This document shows positions 1 to 8,110 of a DNA stretch of 64,000 nucleotides, piece by piece. Numbering within the stretch: position 1 is the stretch's first letter; each line of letters begins with the position of its first letter. Source of the stretch: an uncultured bacterium (GTDB lineage: Bacteria; Verrucomicrobiota; Lentisphaeria; Victivallales; Victivallaceae); NCBI GenBank assembly GCA_900551245.1, contig URVC01000009.1:24572-88571 (forward strand). The letters run 5' to 3'. Made by a program: the position numbers and the translations under genes. Under the pieces are notes generated by a model, which had not been told where the DNA came from, made no database searches, and saw nothing but the letters and a program-made list of their open reading frames with translations.

Positions 1-1
1 C

Positions 2-43
2 GACACCATCTCCGAGATCATCGAAAAAGGCGGTTATTTCTAA
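2..43 (+). CDS. 3' end of an upstream gene (unidentified)
   Basis: Only the last 13 codons are inside the window, reading DTISEIIEKGGYF and then TAA. The frame is open to the left edge. The next start codon lies 13 bases after the stop, so this gene is probably cotranscribed with the SDR gene that follows. The fragment is too short to assign a family. Confidence 0.5.
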   Translation, partial: DTISEIIEKGGYF

Positions 44-56
44 GAGGACGCAGACG

Positions 57-830
57 ATGGATGGAGCATTGGAAAAACTGTTCTCCCTCGCCGGTCATAC
101 GGCGCTGGTGACCGGTTCCAGCCGGGGCATCGGCCGGGAGATTGCGCTTACGCTCGCCCGGGCGGGCGCGACGGTGATTCTGCACGGATCGCGGGAGTCC
201 GCGAAACTCCGCGACGCCGTCGAGCTTGTGAAACAAATCGGCGGGCGGGGCGAATGCGTCACCGCCGACCTTACGGATGACAAGGCAACCGCTGCACTTC
301 CCGACGCCTGCCGGGCGCTGGGGCTGGAGGTGGATATTCTCGTGCTGAACGCCTCCATTCAGGAGTATCTTCATGTGACCGATTACGAACCGGAGGAGTT
401 CGCGCGGGAGTTCCAGGCGAACGTCGGCGCGGCGTTCCGGCTGGTGAAGGAGTTCTCCCCCGCGATGCGCCGGAAGCGCTGGGGGCGGATTGTCTGCGTC
501 GGCAGCGTCAACCAGCTTCGCCCGGCGACGCGGCTGTCGATCTACTCCGCAACCAAAGCGGCGCTGGAGAATTTCACCGTCTGCTGTGCGAAGGAGTTTG
601 CCGCCGACGGCGTCACGGTGAACAACCTCGTGCCCGGCGTGATTCTGACCGACCGCAACGAGAAGATTCTGAGCGATGAAGCGTTCCGGGAGACGGTTCG
701 CAGTTCGGTTCCGCTCGGCCGGTTCGGGAGTGTTTCCGACATGGCGGGAGCGTCACTTCTGCTCTGCAGCGAGGCCGGCGCCTACATTACCGGCATTGAA
801 CTGCCGGTGACCGGCGGCATGCATCTGTAG
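57..830 (+). CDS. SDR family NAD(P)-dependent oxidoreductase
   Basis: This is a classical short-chain dehydrogenase/reductase of 257 residues, the usual length for the family. The cofactor-binding motif TGSSRGIG is at residues 20-27, the NAG-like NAS at 98-100, the catalytic Ser at about 150 (VGSV), and the YSATK motif supplies Tyr163 and Lys167. No signal peptide is seen, so it should be cytoplasmic. The substrate cannot be read from sequence; neighbours in this window suggest a sugar or sugar acid. The ATG at 57 follows a gene end at 43 and is preceded by AGAGGA. A strong hairpin just downstream separates it from the convergent pilT-like gene. Confidence 0.9.
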   Translation: MDGALEKLFSLAGHTALVTGSSRGIGREIALTLARAGATVILHGSRESAKLRDAVELVKQIGGRGECVTADLTDDKATAALPDACRALGLEVDILVLNASIQEYLHVTDYEPEEFAREFQANVGAAFRLVKEFSPAMRRKRWGRIVCVGSVNQLRPATRLSIYSATKAALENFTVCCAKEFAADGVTVNNLVPGVILTDRNEKILSDEAFRETVRSSVPLGRFGSVSDMAGASLLLCSEAGAYITGIELPVTGGMHL

Positions 831-856
831 AAGGAACGGCCCGGTTTGCCGGTATT

Positions 857-889
857 CACCGGGTTCCGCAGAGAGCGCGGAACCCGGTG
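857..889. terminator. Bidirectional hairpin terminator
   Basis: A perfect 13-bp stem (CACCGGGTTCCGC at 857-869 pairing with 877-889) closes a 7-base loop. A T-rich run follows on the + strand. It lies between the convergent SDR and pilT-like genes, 26 bases past the SDR stop and 12 bases past the pilT-like stop, so it can serve both. Confidence 0.75.
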
Positions 890-900
890 TTCTCTTTTGT

Positions 901-3102
901 TCAGAAGGCGTTGACCTGTTTGGCGTCGAGCGAGAGGGACTCCACCTCCTTGCCGGAGACGAGATTTTTCCGGAGCAGCTCTTCCAGCGCGCGCCGCATG
1001 GTGATCATGCCGTCCTTGAAGCCGGTTTCGAGCGCCGACGGGAGCTGGCCGCTCTTGCCGTCGCGGATCATCGACTGAACCGGCGGCGTGCCGACCATGA
1101 TCTCGAAGGCGGCGATGCGTCCGTTGCCGTCCCGCCGGGTGAGCAGCCGCTGCGAGACGACGGCGAGCAGGACGCCGGCGAGCTGCAGCCGGATCTGATT
1201 CTGCTGATGGGAGGGGAAGGAGTCCACGATGCGGTCGATGGTCTGCGGCGCGCTGTTGGTGTGCAGTGTGGCGAAGACGAGGTGGCCGGTTTCCGCGGCG
1301 GTGAGGGCGGCGGAAATGGTGTCGAGATCGCGCATTTCGCCGACCATGATGATGTCCGGATCCTGCCGCAGCGCGAACTTGAGGGCCGTGGCGAAGGAGA
1401 GGGTGTCGGAGTGAACCTCCCGCTGTTCGACGAGCGAAAGCTGGTTGGCGTGAAGGTATTCAATCGGGTCCTCGATCGTGATGATGTGCCGCGAACTGGT
1501 GCGGTTGATGTGATCGATCAGACTGGCCAGCGTGGTGGATTTGCCGCTTCCGGTAGGGCCGGTGACGAGAATCAGCCCCTGTTGTTTCTCCACCAGCTTG
1601 ACCAGCTGCGGCGGAATGTTGAGCGCTTCCGGCCGCGGGATATCGTTGTTGATGACGCGGGCGGCGATGCCGACCGTGCCGCGCTGGAAGAAGCCGTTGA
1701 TGCGGAAACGGTAGGTTTTCGGCAGGGGATCTGCGTCGGAGAGGGTCATCGAGATGGAGATGGCGAAATCGATCTCCCGCGTCTCCTCAAATTCAACCCG
1801 CTGGCGGGGCGAGAGCAGACTGAAGAGCAGCCGTTGGGTGTCCGTCGGGGTGAGTTCGGGCAGTTCCATCGCGCGCAGATTGCCGCTGATGCGGATAATC
1901 GGACTGGTCCCCGAGGAGAGAATGAGGTCCGAGGCGCCGAGTTTGACCGCACTGCGGAGCAGCCGCTTCATATCGATGTTGACGTTGTCGATGACGTTGG
2001 CCGTGCTGTTGTAGTAGTTGCGGAAGGTGTCCACGCCGGACTCCATGCCGCGCAGATAAAGGCGGAATTCCGCCGGATTGCCGGAGGCGTGTTCGGCGAC
2101 CTCCTGCGAGATGAGCCCTTCGCGACAGAGCTGGAAGAGCGAACGGTTGAAGGGGAGCATGCCCGCTTCCGCTCCGCGCCGCAGAGAATCCTCCAGCGCC
2201 TGAAAGTCGCGCGCGGCAATCTGTTTGCGGACCGTCGGGGTGCCGAGGAGAAGTTCCAGCGCCGGAATCATGCCGCTCTGATCCTGACGCGGCAGCAGCC
2301 GCTGGGCGACGACCGCGACCATCGCCATGCCGAGGTCGGAAGCGACCTGTTCGCGCTGTTCTTCCGGATAGAGATCGATGATCCGTTCGATGGCGGTGAT
2401 GGAGTCGCTGGTGTGCAGCGTCGAGAGCACCAGATGGCCGGAAAGCGCGGCGGTGACCGCGGCGCGGACCGTGGCGAGGTCGCGCATTTCGCCGATGACG
2501 ATCACGTCGGGACTTTCGCGCATGGCGCTGTGGAGCGCGAAGCTGAAACTGTCGGCATTGCCGTCCAGCTCCCGTTGCGTGACGAGGCTTTTGGCGTCGT
2601 GGTGCAGATATTCGATCGGGTCCTCCAGCGTGAGGATATGTTTGCTGAAGTTGGCGTTGATGTAGTTGAGCATGGCGCTCATCGTGGTGGATTTGCCGTT
2701 GCCCGCCGCTCCGACGACCAGGATGATGCCGCGCGATTCCGAACAGATCTGCGCGAGGGTGTCCGGCAGATGGAGGTCGGCGAAATCCAGTTCGTCTCCG
2801 GAGCGGATCGGCCGGGCAACCAGCGCCGGCCCGTTGCTGGCGGAGAAGAAGTTGATGCGGAAGCGCGCCTCCGGCGTGGGTGCAAAGGCGGCGTCGGTGC
2901 TTCCTGTCTGCAGATAGAGCTGTTCCTGTTCCGGCGGAATCACGCTTTTCCGGAAAAGATCGATCTCCTCCCGGGTGATGATCTGTTCACTGCAGGGCGC
3001 AACTTGGCCGTAGCGGCGGAACGCCGGCGGTTTCCCGGCGGAAAGGAACAAATCGGAGGCGTTGTTGCGGACGGCGTTTGCAAAAATCTCTGTGATTGTC
3101 AT
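901..3102 (-). CDS. Tandem double-PilT twitching/retraction ATPase
   Basis: A PilT/VirB11-type secretion ATPase of 733 residues, about twice the usual PilT length of 340-380. It has two complete PilT units. The first has Walker A GAAGNGKST at 131-139, the LEDPIEYLH box near 159 and Walker B VIVIGEMRD near 201. The second starts near residue 378 with its own PilT N-terminal motif (SAVKLGASDLILSSG), has Walker A GPTGSGKST at 515-523, then IEDPIEYLH and IIMVGEMRD. PilT powers pilus retraction at the inner membrane as a homohexamer; here a covalent dimer could give a hexamer from three chains. The start is backed by GGAAGGGGAG just upstream. No pilus genes adjoin it. Confidence 0.9.
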   Translation of the reverse strand: MTITEIFANAVRNNASDLFLSAGKPPAFRRYGQVAPCSEQIITREEIDLFRKSVIPPEQEQLYLQTGSTDAAFAPTPEARFRINFFSASNGPALVARPIRSGDELDFADLHLPDTLAQICSESRGIILVVGAAGNGKSTTMSAMLNYINANFSKHILTLEDPIEYLHHDAKSLVTQRELDGNADSFSFALHSAMRESPDVIVIGEMRDLATVRAAVTAALSGHLVLSTLHTSDSITAIERIIDLYPEEQREQVASDLGMAMVAVVAQRLLPRQDQSGMIPALELLLGTPTVRKQIAARDFQALEDSLRRGAEAGMLPFNRSLFQLCREGLISQEVAEHASGNPAEFRLYLRGMESGVDTFRNYYNSTANVIDNVNIDMKRLLRSAVKLGASDLILSSGTSPIIRISGNLRAMELPELTPTDTQRLLFSLLSPRQRVEFEETREIDFAISISMTLSDADPLPKTYRFRINGFFQRGTVGIAARVINNDIPRPEALNIPPQLVKLVEKQQGLILVTGPTGSGKSTTLASLIDHINRTSSRHIITIEDPIEYLHANQLSLVEQREVHSDTLSFATALKFALRQDPDIIMVGEMRDLDTISAALTAAETGHLVFATLHTNSAPQTIDRIVDSFPSHQQNQIRLQLAGVLLAVVSQRLLTRRDGNGRIAAFEIMVGTPPVQSMIRDGKSGQLPSALETGFKDGMITMRRALEELLRKNLVSGKEVESLSLDAKQVNAF

Positions 3103-3219
3103 AAGGCTCCCCTTCCGAAAACAATGGTTGTCCGCCGCAAAGCGGACTTGAAAAATCAGCTCCCGGACATTACCTTAATACCACTTTACGAGAAAACCAA
3201 ATCAGGAACCCCCCTCTTT

Positions 3220-3663
3220 ATGAAAAAAATTGATGTAAAAGTCCGGATGATGGCCGGCTGCGAGGAGCTTTTCCCTGCGAAAGCCCACCACGACGATGCC
3301 GCCTACGACCTGCGTTCGCGCTGTGATATGGAGCTCGCCGTCGGGAAGAGCACGCTGGTGCCGACCGGCATGTTTCTGGAACTGCCGGTGGGATTTGAGG
3401 CGCAGGTGCGGCCGCGCAGCGGACTCGCCCTCAAGCACAACCTCTCGCTGACCAACTCCCCCGGCACGATCGACGCCGGATACCGGGGGGAGGTGGGGGT
3501 CATCATGTTCAATCCCGGTCCGGAACCGTTCCCGGTTCACCGGGGGGACCGGATTGCCCAGATGGTGATTGCGGAACTGCCCGAGGTGGAACTCGTGCCC
3601 GCCGAAGAGCTCTCCGAAACCGGCCGCGGTGCGGGCGGCTTCGGCAGTACCGGCAGACAGTAA
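3220..3663 (+). CDS. dut: dUTP diphosphatase (dUTPase)
   Basis: Trimeric dUTPase of 147 residues that hydrolyses dUTP to dUMP and pyrophosphate, keeping uracil out of DNA and supplying dTMP synthesis. The family motifs are all visible: DAAYDLRS (motif I), RPRSGLALKH (motif II), NSPGTIDAGYRGE (motif III, with the catalytic Asp), GDRIAQMVI (motif IV) and the C-terminal RGAGGFGSTG (motif V). The frame is open far upstream, but homology begins at the ATG at 3220; AGGA lies 13 bases upstream, a weak ribosome site. It is a housekeeping gene, divergent from the pilT-like gene. Confidence 0.95.
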   Translation: MKKIDVKVRMMAGCEELFPAKAHHDDAAYDLRSRCDMELAVGKSTLVPTGMFLELPVGFEAQVRPRSGLALKHNLSLTNSPGTIDAGYRGEVGVIMFNPGPEPFPVHRGDRIAQMVIAELPEVELVPAEELSETGRGAGGFGSTGRQ

Positions 3664-3688
3664 GTTCCCGGCAGGGGGGCTTGCTCCG

Positions 3689-4285
3689 TCACGCTTCAGA
3701 GGGCGGAATGGCGGCGGCGAGCTCTTCCGGGGTCAGGTGACGGTGGACCCGGCAGGGGTTGCCGAAGGCGATGACATTGTCGGGGATATCCCGGGTCACG
3801 ACGCTCCCGGCGCCGATGACGACATTGCTGCCGATGGTGACGCCGGGCAGGACCCGGACTCCGCCGCCGATCCAGACATTGTTGCCGACGGTGATCGGGC
3901 GGGCGTATTCCAGGCCCTCGTTGCGTTCCGCGACCTTCACGGGGTGTCCGGCGGTGTAGAATCCGCAGTCCGGCGCGATGAAGACGTTGTCACCGAAGCG
4001 GACCTTCGCTCCGTCCAGAACAACCAGGTTGTGGTTGGCGAAGAAGTTGTCCCCGACCTCGATCTGGCTGCCGTAATCGCACCAGAAGGGGGAGAGAATG
4101 GTGCAGTTTTTACCGCTCCTGCCGAGGAGTTTGCGCAGAATCGCGCCCCGCTGCTCGATGTCGGAGGGCGGCAGCTGATTGAAGGCAAAGCAGATATCCT
4201 TGCATTTCAGCATCTCTTTCTGCAGTTCCGGGTCATAATTGGGATTGTAGATCATCCCGAGATCTCGTTTCTCTTTTTCCGTCAT
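3689..4285 (-). CDS. Maltose/galactoside-type sugar O-acetyltransferase
   Basis: A left-handed beta-helix acetyltransferase of 198 residues, close to Maa and LacA in length. An N-terminal Mac domain (about 1-60) precedes hexapeptide repeats such as ITVGNNVWIGGGVRVLPG and VTIGSNVVIGAGSVV. The catalytic His is in TAGHP near residue 114. It should move acetyl from acetyl-CoA to a sugar hydroxyl in the cytoplasm. The true acceptor is unknown. The start has GGAGG upstream. It has its own promoter (4319-4347), although it lies 129 bases downstream of an AraC gene on the same strand. Confidence 0.9.
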   Translation of the reverse strand: MTEKEKRDLGMIYNPNYDPELQKEMLKCKDICFAFNQLPPSDIEQRGAILRKLLGRSGKNCTILSPFWCDYGSQIEVGDNFFANHNLVVLDGAKVRFGDNVFIAPDCGFYTAGHPVKVAERNEGLEYARPITVGNNVWIGGGVRVLPGVTIGSNVVIGAGSVVTRDIPDNVIAFGNPCRVHRHLTPEELAAAIPPSEA

Positions 4286-4318
4286 GGGAGTTCCTCCATA
4301 GCATTGTGATCGTGATAT

Positions 4319-4347
4319 ACTATACCGTCGACGGGCTCCGGTTGCAA
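4319..4347 (-). promoter_or_regulatory. Sigma-70-type promoter of the acetyltransferase gene
   Basis: On the minus strand TTGCAA (4342-4347) and TATAGT (4319-4324) are separated by exactly 17 bases. The -10 box is 33 bases before the ATG at 4285. Confidence 0.6.
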
Positions 4348-4414
4348 TCGGGGAAGAGGAGATTTCCCCCGGAAAAGCGGCCGCGGCGGCGGTTGCCCGA
4401 TGTTGTGCCGGCCG

Positions 4415-5251
4415 TTACGGGAATACCTGATACTTCCGCCGGTACTCCTGCGGGGAAACTCCCGCAAGCTGATGAAACTTCCGGGAGAAGTAGAAGGGAT
4501 CGCTGAATTCCAGTTCTGCGGCGATCTCCTTGATCTGCAGACTGGTCTCCACCAGAAGCCGGCAGCTTTTCCGCAGAAAACAGCCGTTGCGGTAAGCGGA
4601 AAAGGATTCCGGACCGTGGTATTGCCGCCAGTAACGTCGCAGAGAGGAGAGCGACATGCCGAACTCCGCCGCGAGCGCGGCGCAGCCGATCTCCCGGCCC
4701 GGATGGGCTTCCAGACGGCGGCGGATTTCCGGAATCCGGGAGCGATTCAACTGCTCTTCGTCGCTTTTCACCCAGCTCTCCAGCAAGAGCTCGTAACAGA
4801 GCAGATCGATCCGGTCCGCGTTGAGGTTCTCCCGGTTCAACTCCTGCTGCAGGTGGTCGACCTTCTCCTGAATCCGGCTGAAGTTCGGCATGGTGCGGAC
4901 CGGAATGCCGGTCTTCATCAGCCCGCAGGCGGTCAACAGGGAAAAGCTCTCCGGCGGATAGATGAAGTAGAGCTCGCTCCACTCTCCGGCCGGACCGTAA
5001 TTCATCGGTTCGCCGGGCCACTGGATCAGCATGCACGGCGCCTCCACCGCGAGGCGTTCCCCTTGGAAGAGATAATCGCCCCGGCCTCTCAAAATGAATG
5101 AAAAGTTGCAGGAGGCGAAGCTCTGTTGAATGCGGTCGCGTTTCGACGGGAGAAAGCCGATCGACCCGATGCGGGGCAGAAGGGAAAACATCCGCCGATA
5201 CGGAGTCAGGTGTTTGGTCTGTTCTTCCATGCGTTTGGCGCGTTTCTCCAT
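4415..5251 (-). CDS. AraC family transcriptional regulator
   Basis: A 278-residue AraC/XylS regulator. The N-terminal half looks like a cupin-type ligand-sensing domain (FILRGRGDYLFQGERLAVE). The C-terminal about 100 residues carry two helix-turn-helix units, the first around IGCAALAAEFGMSLSSLRR and the second around LQIKEIAAELEFSDPFYFSR with the family signature FHQLAGVSPQEYRRKY. It is divergent from the Gfo/Idh-ThuA pair with 83 bases between starts, so it probably regulates them and itself. A consensus promoter at 5278-5306 serves it. The ribosome site is weak and the leader very short, so a start at 5230 remains possible. Confidence 0.9.
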   Translation of the reverse strand: MEKRAKRMEEQTKHLTPYRRMFSLLPRIGSIGFLPSKRDRIQQSFASCNFSFILRGRGDYLFQGERLAVEAPCMLIQWPGEPMNYGPAGEWSELYFIYPPESFSLLTACGLMKTGIPVRTMPNFSRIQEKVDHLQQELNRENLNADRIDLLCYELLLESWVKSDEEQLNRSRIPEIRRRLEAHPGREIGCAALAAEFGMSLSSLRRYWRQYHGPESFSAYRNGCFLRKSCRLLVETSLQIKEIAAELEFSDPFYFSRKFHQLAGVSPQEYRRKYQVFP

Positions 5252-5277
5252 TCCGGTTTCAGGTTCTCTCGAGTTAT

Positions 5278-5306
5278 ACTATAGGCAGGTCCGGAAGATT
5301 TGTCAA
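5278..5306 (-). promoter_or_regulatory. Consensus promoter of the AraC gene at 4415-5251
   Basis: On the minus strand TTGACA (5301-5306) and TATAGT (5278-5283) are 17 bases apart, essentially the sigma-70 consensus. It occupies the divergent region, so a regulator bound here could also affect the oxidoreductase gene starting at 5335. A TATACT at 5275-5280 on the + strand overlaps it and could be that gene's -10 box, but no good -35 partner is seen. Confidence 0.7.
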
Positions 5307-5334
5307 GGAAACATCAGAAAAGGAGAACAATTTC

Positions 5335-6426
<1,092 letters not shown>

Positions 6427-6460
6427 AGAGAAAAATATTCGAAAAAAAGGAGATGATGCA

Positions 6461-7105
6461 ATGAAACGGGCTTTGATTTTTCGCGGCGGATGGGAAGGGC
6501 ATGAACCGGTGCAGACCTCGGACATGGTGGCCGGCGAACTTCGGAAACGCGGCATGGAGGTGGAGATCTTCGATCAGCAGGAGTGTCTGCTTGTTCCGGA
6601 GCTGGAGACGGAATACGATGTAATCATCCCGGTCTGGACGATGGGAACGCTGATTCCGGAGGCGAGTGCCGCTCTGCGGAAGGCGGTGCTGAACGGCGTC
6701 GGACTCGGGGGCTGGCATGGCGGCATGTGCGATGCGTTCCGCGAGGATACGGAGTATCAGTTCATGACCGGCGGTCAGTGGGTCGCACATCCGGGGAACG
6801 TGATCGATTACCGGGTGGAGATTACCGGTCGCGATCCGATCGTCGACGGCATCGGTGACTTCGACATGCACAGCGAACAGTACTACATGCAGGTCGATCC
6901 CGGCAACGAAGTGCTGGCGGTCACCCGGTTCAACGGCGCGGTCTGTCCCTGGATCGACGGCACCGTGATGCCGGTGGTCTGGAAGCGCCGTTACGGGAAA
7001 GGGAAGGTCTTCTATTCCTCGCTTGGACACGTTGCGGAGGATTTCCGCCGGACCCCTCAGAGTCTGGAGATCGCTGTCCGCGGCATTCTCTGGGCGGCCC
7101 GTTGA
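6461..7105 (+). CDS. ThuA domain-containing protein
   Basis: A 214-residue ThuA-like protein (class I glutamine amidotransferase-like fold, without the full catalytic triad), as found in trehalose/trehalulose use in rhizobia and often beside Gfo/Idh enzymes. Visible motifs are the N-terminal LIFRGGWEGHEP, the central GLGGWHGGMCDAF, and the C-terminal PVVWKRRYGKGKVFYSSLGH. The ATG at 6461 has AAAAAAAGGAG just upstream; an in-frame ATG at 6413 lies inside the oxidoreductase gene and is less likely. It is presumably in an operon with the oxidoreductase. Its biochemical role is not settled for the family. Confidence 0.88.
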   Translation: MKRALIFRGGWEGHEPVQTSDMVAGELRKRGMEVEIFDQQECLLVPELETEYDVIIPVWTMGTLIPEASAALRKAVLNGVGLGGWHGGMCDAFREDTEYQFMTGGQWVAHPGNVIDYRVEITGRDPIVDGIGDFDMHSEQYYMQVDPGNEVLAVTRFNGAVCPWIDGTVMPVVWKRRYGKGKVFYSSLGHVAEDFRRTPQSLEIAVRGILWAAR

Positions 7106-7124
7106 CAGTCTGCGCGGAGCAGGA

Positions 7125-7160
7125 GGGAGCTGGATGCATGTTCCGGCTTCTCCCTTTTTT
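7125..7160 (+). terminator. Possible terminator of the Gfo/Idh-ThuA operon
   Basis: GGGAG at 7125-7129 can pair with CTCCC at 7150-7154, with further CTGG/CCGG pairing inside and a small bulge. Six T residues follow directly. Confidence 0.45.
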
Positions 7161-7337
7161 CTGTCTGCAGTCCACGTCGGGGCTGTGAAACAATGTATTC
7201 CTCCGGCAATTCCTGTGGTCCGTGATATCATCGCGGGGGGCCGGAATGTAAAGCAACGCTCTCTTTTGATCTGCAGATTTTACCGCATTCCAACCGGAGA
7301 ATGCAGTCTGATCGCGCGGGAAAATGAGGGTTCCGCC

Positions 7338-7365
7338 TTGCATTTCCGGAAAGATGCTGTAAAGT
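7338..7365 (+). promoter_or_regulatory. Sigma-70-type promoter of the CBM9-like gene
   Basis: TTGCAT (7338-7343) and TAAAGT (7360-7365) are 16 bases apart, with the -10 box 47 bases before the ATG at 7413. It resembles the tRNA-His promoter at 63773-63800. Confidence 0.5.
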
Positions 7366-7412
7366 TTACCCCGTGAAAATTCCGTTCTCATCGAAAGACG
7401 TTGTGAGGTATC

Positions 7413-8039
7413 ATGAAGGAACTGATGTGGGATTCTTTGTTGCGTTTTCTGAAATCGGGGAACAATGAATGGGCGCCGGACCGGCTCCCCCCCTGCAGCG
7501 GGGCGCTTGTGTTGCGGAACTATCGCACCGGGGCGGTGCCGAAGGAGCGCGGTGTCGGAGCTATGGAAATTGCCGGAAATGAGGTTCGGGCCTGTGCGGT
7601 GTTTGAGGATTCCGACATCTTCAATCGGGCGACGGCGGATAATGAGGAAACCTGGGTTACCGGCGATGCGATGGAGTTCTTCTTTCAGACGCGCGGCCGG
7701 GAGGACTATCTGGAACTGCACGTCACCCCGGAGGAAAAACGGCTGATGCTCCATATTCCGGACTACCGGACCCATCGTGAAATTCCGTTTGAAGAGAAGA
7801 CGTTTCAGGGGCCGGTCCGTGTCCGCACCCGGATTCTCCGGGAGGAGAAGCTTTGGTGCGCTGAGATCGTCTTCCCCTTCGAGCTTGCCGGATTGACGTC
7901 ACAGACCGTTTCCGGTTCCCGGTTCGCCATCTGCCGGTACAACTACACCCGGCCGGACCCGGAACCGGAAATCACGTCGACCCGGCTCCTGCCGGATACC
8001 GGATTTCATTATCCGCCCGGCTGGCACGTAATCGAGTAG
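7413..8039 (+). CDS. CBM9-like sugar-binding domain protein
   Basis: A 208-residue protein with the layout of the carbohydrate-binding family 9-like (DOMON-related) beta-sandwich: an acidic stretch AVFEDSDIFNRATADNEETWVTGDAMEFFF typical of the ligand edge, then YLELHVTPEEKRLMLHI, and the closing region FAICRYNYTRPD and STRLLPDTGFHYPPGWHVI. No signal peptide or membrane segment is seen, so as predicted it would be cytoplasmic, which is unusual for a binding module. GAGGT lies before the ATG. It stands alone between two promoters. A related domain ends the secreted glycosidase at 26137-29073. Function beyond carbohydrate recognition is unknown. Confidence 0.7.
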   Translation: MKELMWDSLLRFLKSGNNEWAPDRLPPCSGALVLRNYRTGAVPKERGVGAMEIAGNEVRACAVFEDSDIFNRATADNEETWVTGDAMEFFFQTRGREDYLELHVTPEEKRLMLHIPDYRTHREIPFEEKTFQGPVRVRTRILREEKLWCAEIVFPFELAGLTSQTVSGSRFAICRYNYTRPDPEPEITSTRLLPDTGFHYPPGWHVIE

Positions 8040-8046
8040 GCTGGGC

Positions 8047-8074
8047 TTGAAAATCGTCGCGAAAGCGCTATGTT
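8047..8074 (+). promoter_or_regulatory. Sigma-70-type promoter of the RNB exoribonuclease gene
   Basis: TTGAAA (8047-8052) and TATGTT (8069-8074) are 16 bases apart, 36 bases before the ATG at 8111. Confidence 0.5.
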
Positions 8075-8110
8075 ACCGGGAAAACGACAATCTTCCGGAA
8101 AAGGAATCTC

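Larger units (their letters stand above)
7106..7412 (+). other. Intergenic stretch with possible terminator and promoter
   Basis: This 307-base stretch has no convincing gene. It begins with a candidate terminator for the ThuA gene (7125-7160) and ends with a promoter for the CBM9-like gene (7338-7365). The middle, about 7165-7335, shows nothing I can interpret. Confidence 0.5.

Noticed and set aside
1207..3219. Long open frame on the + strand opposite the tandem PilT gene, running into dut
   Set aside because: It is a shadow of the GC-rich pilT-like gene; its residues are Gly/Arg/Asp-rich without domains, and the dUTPase homology starts only at 3220.
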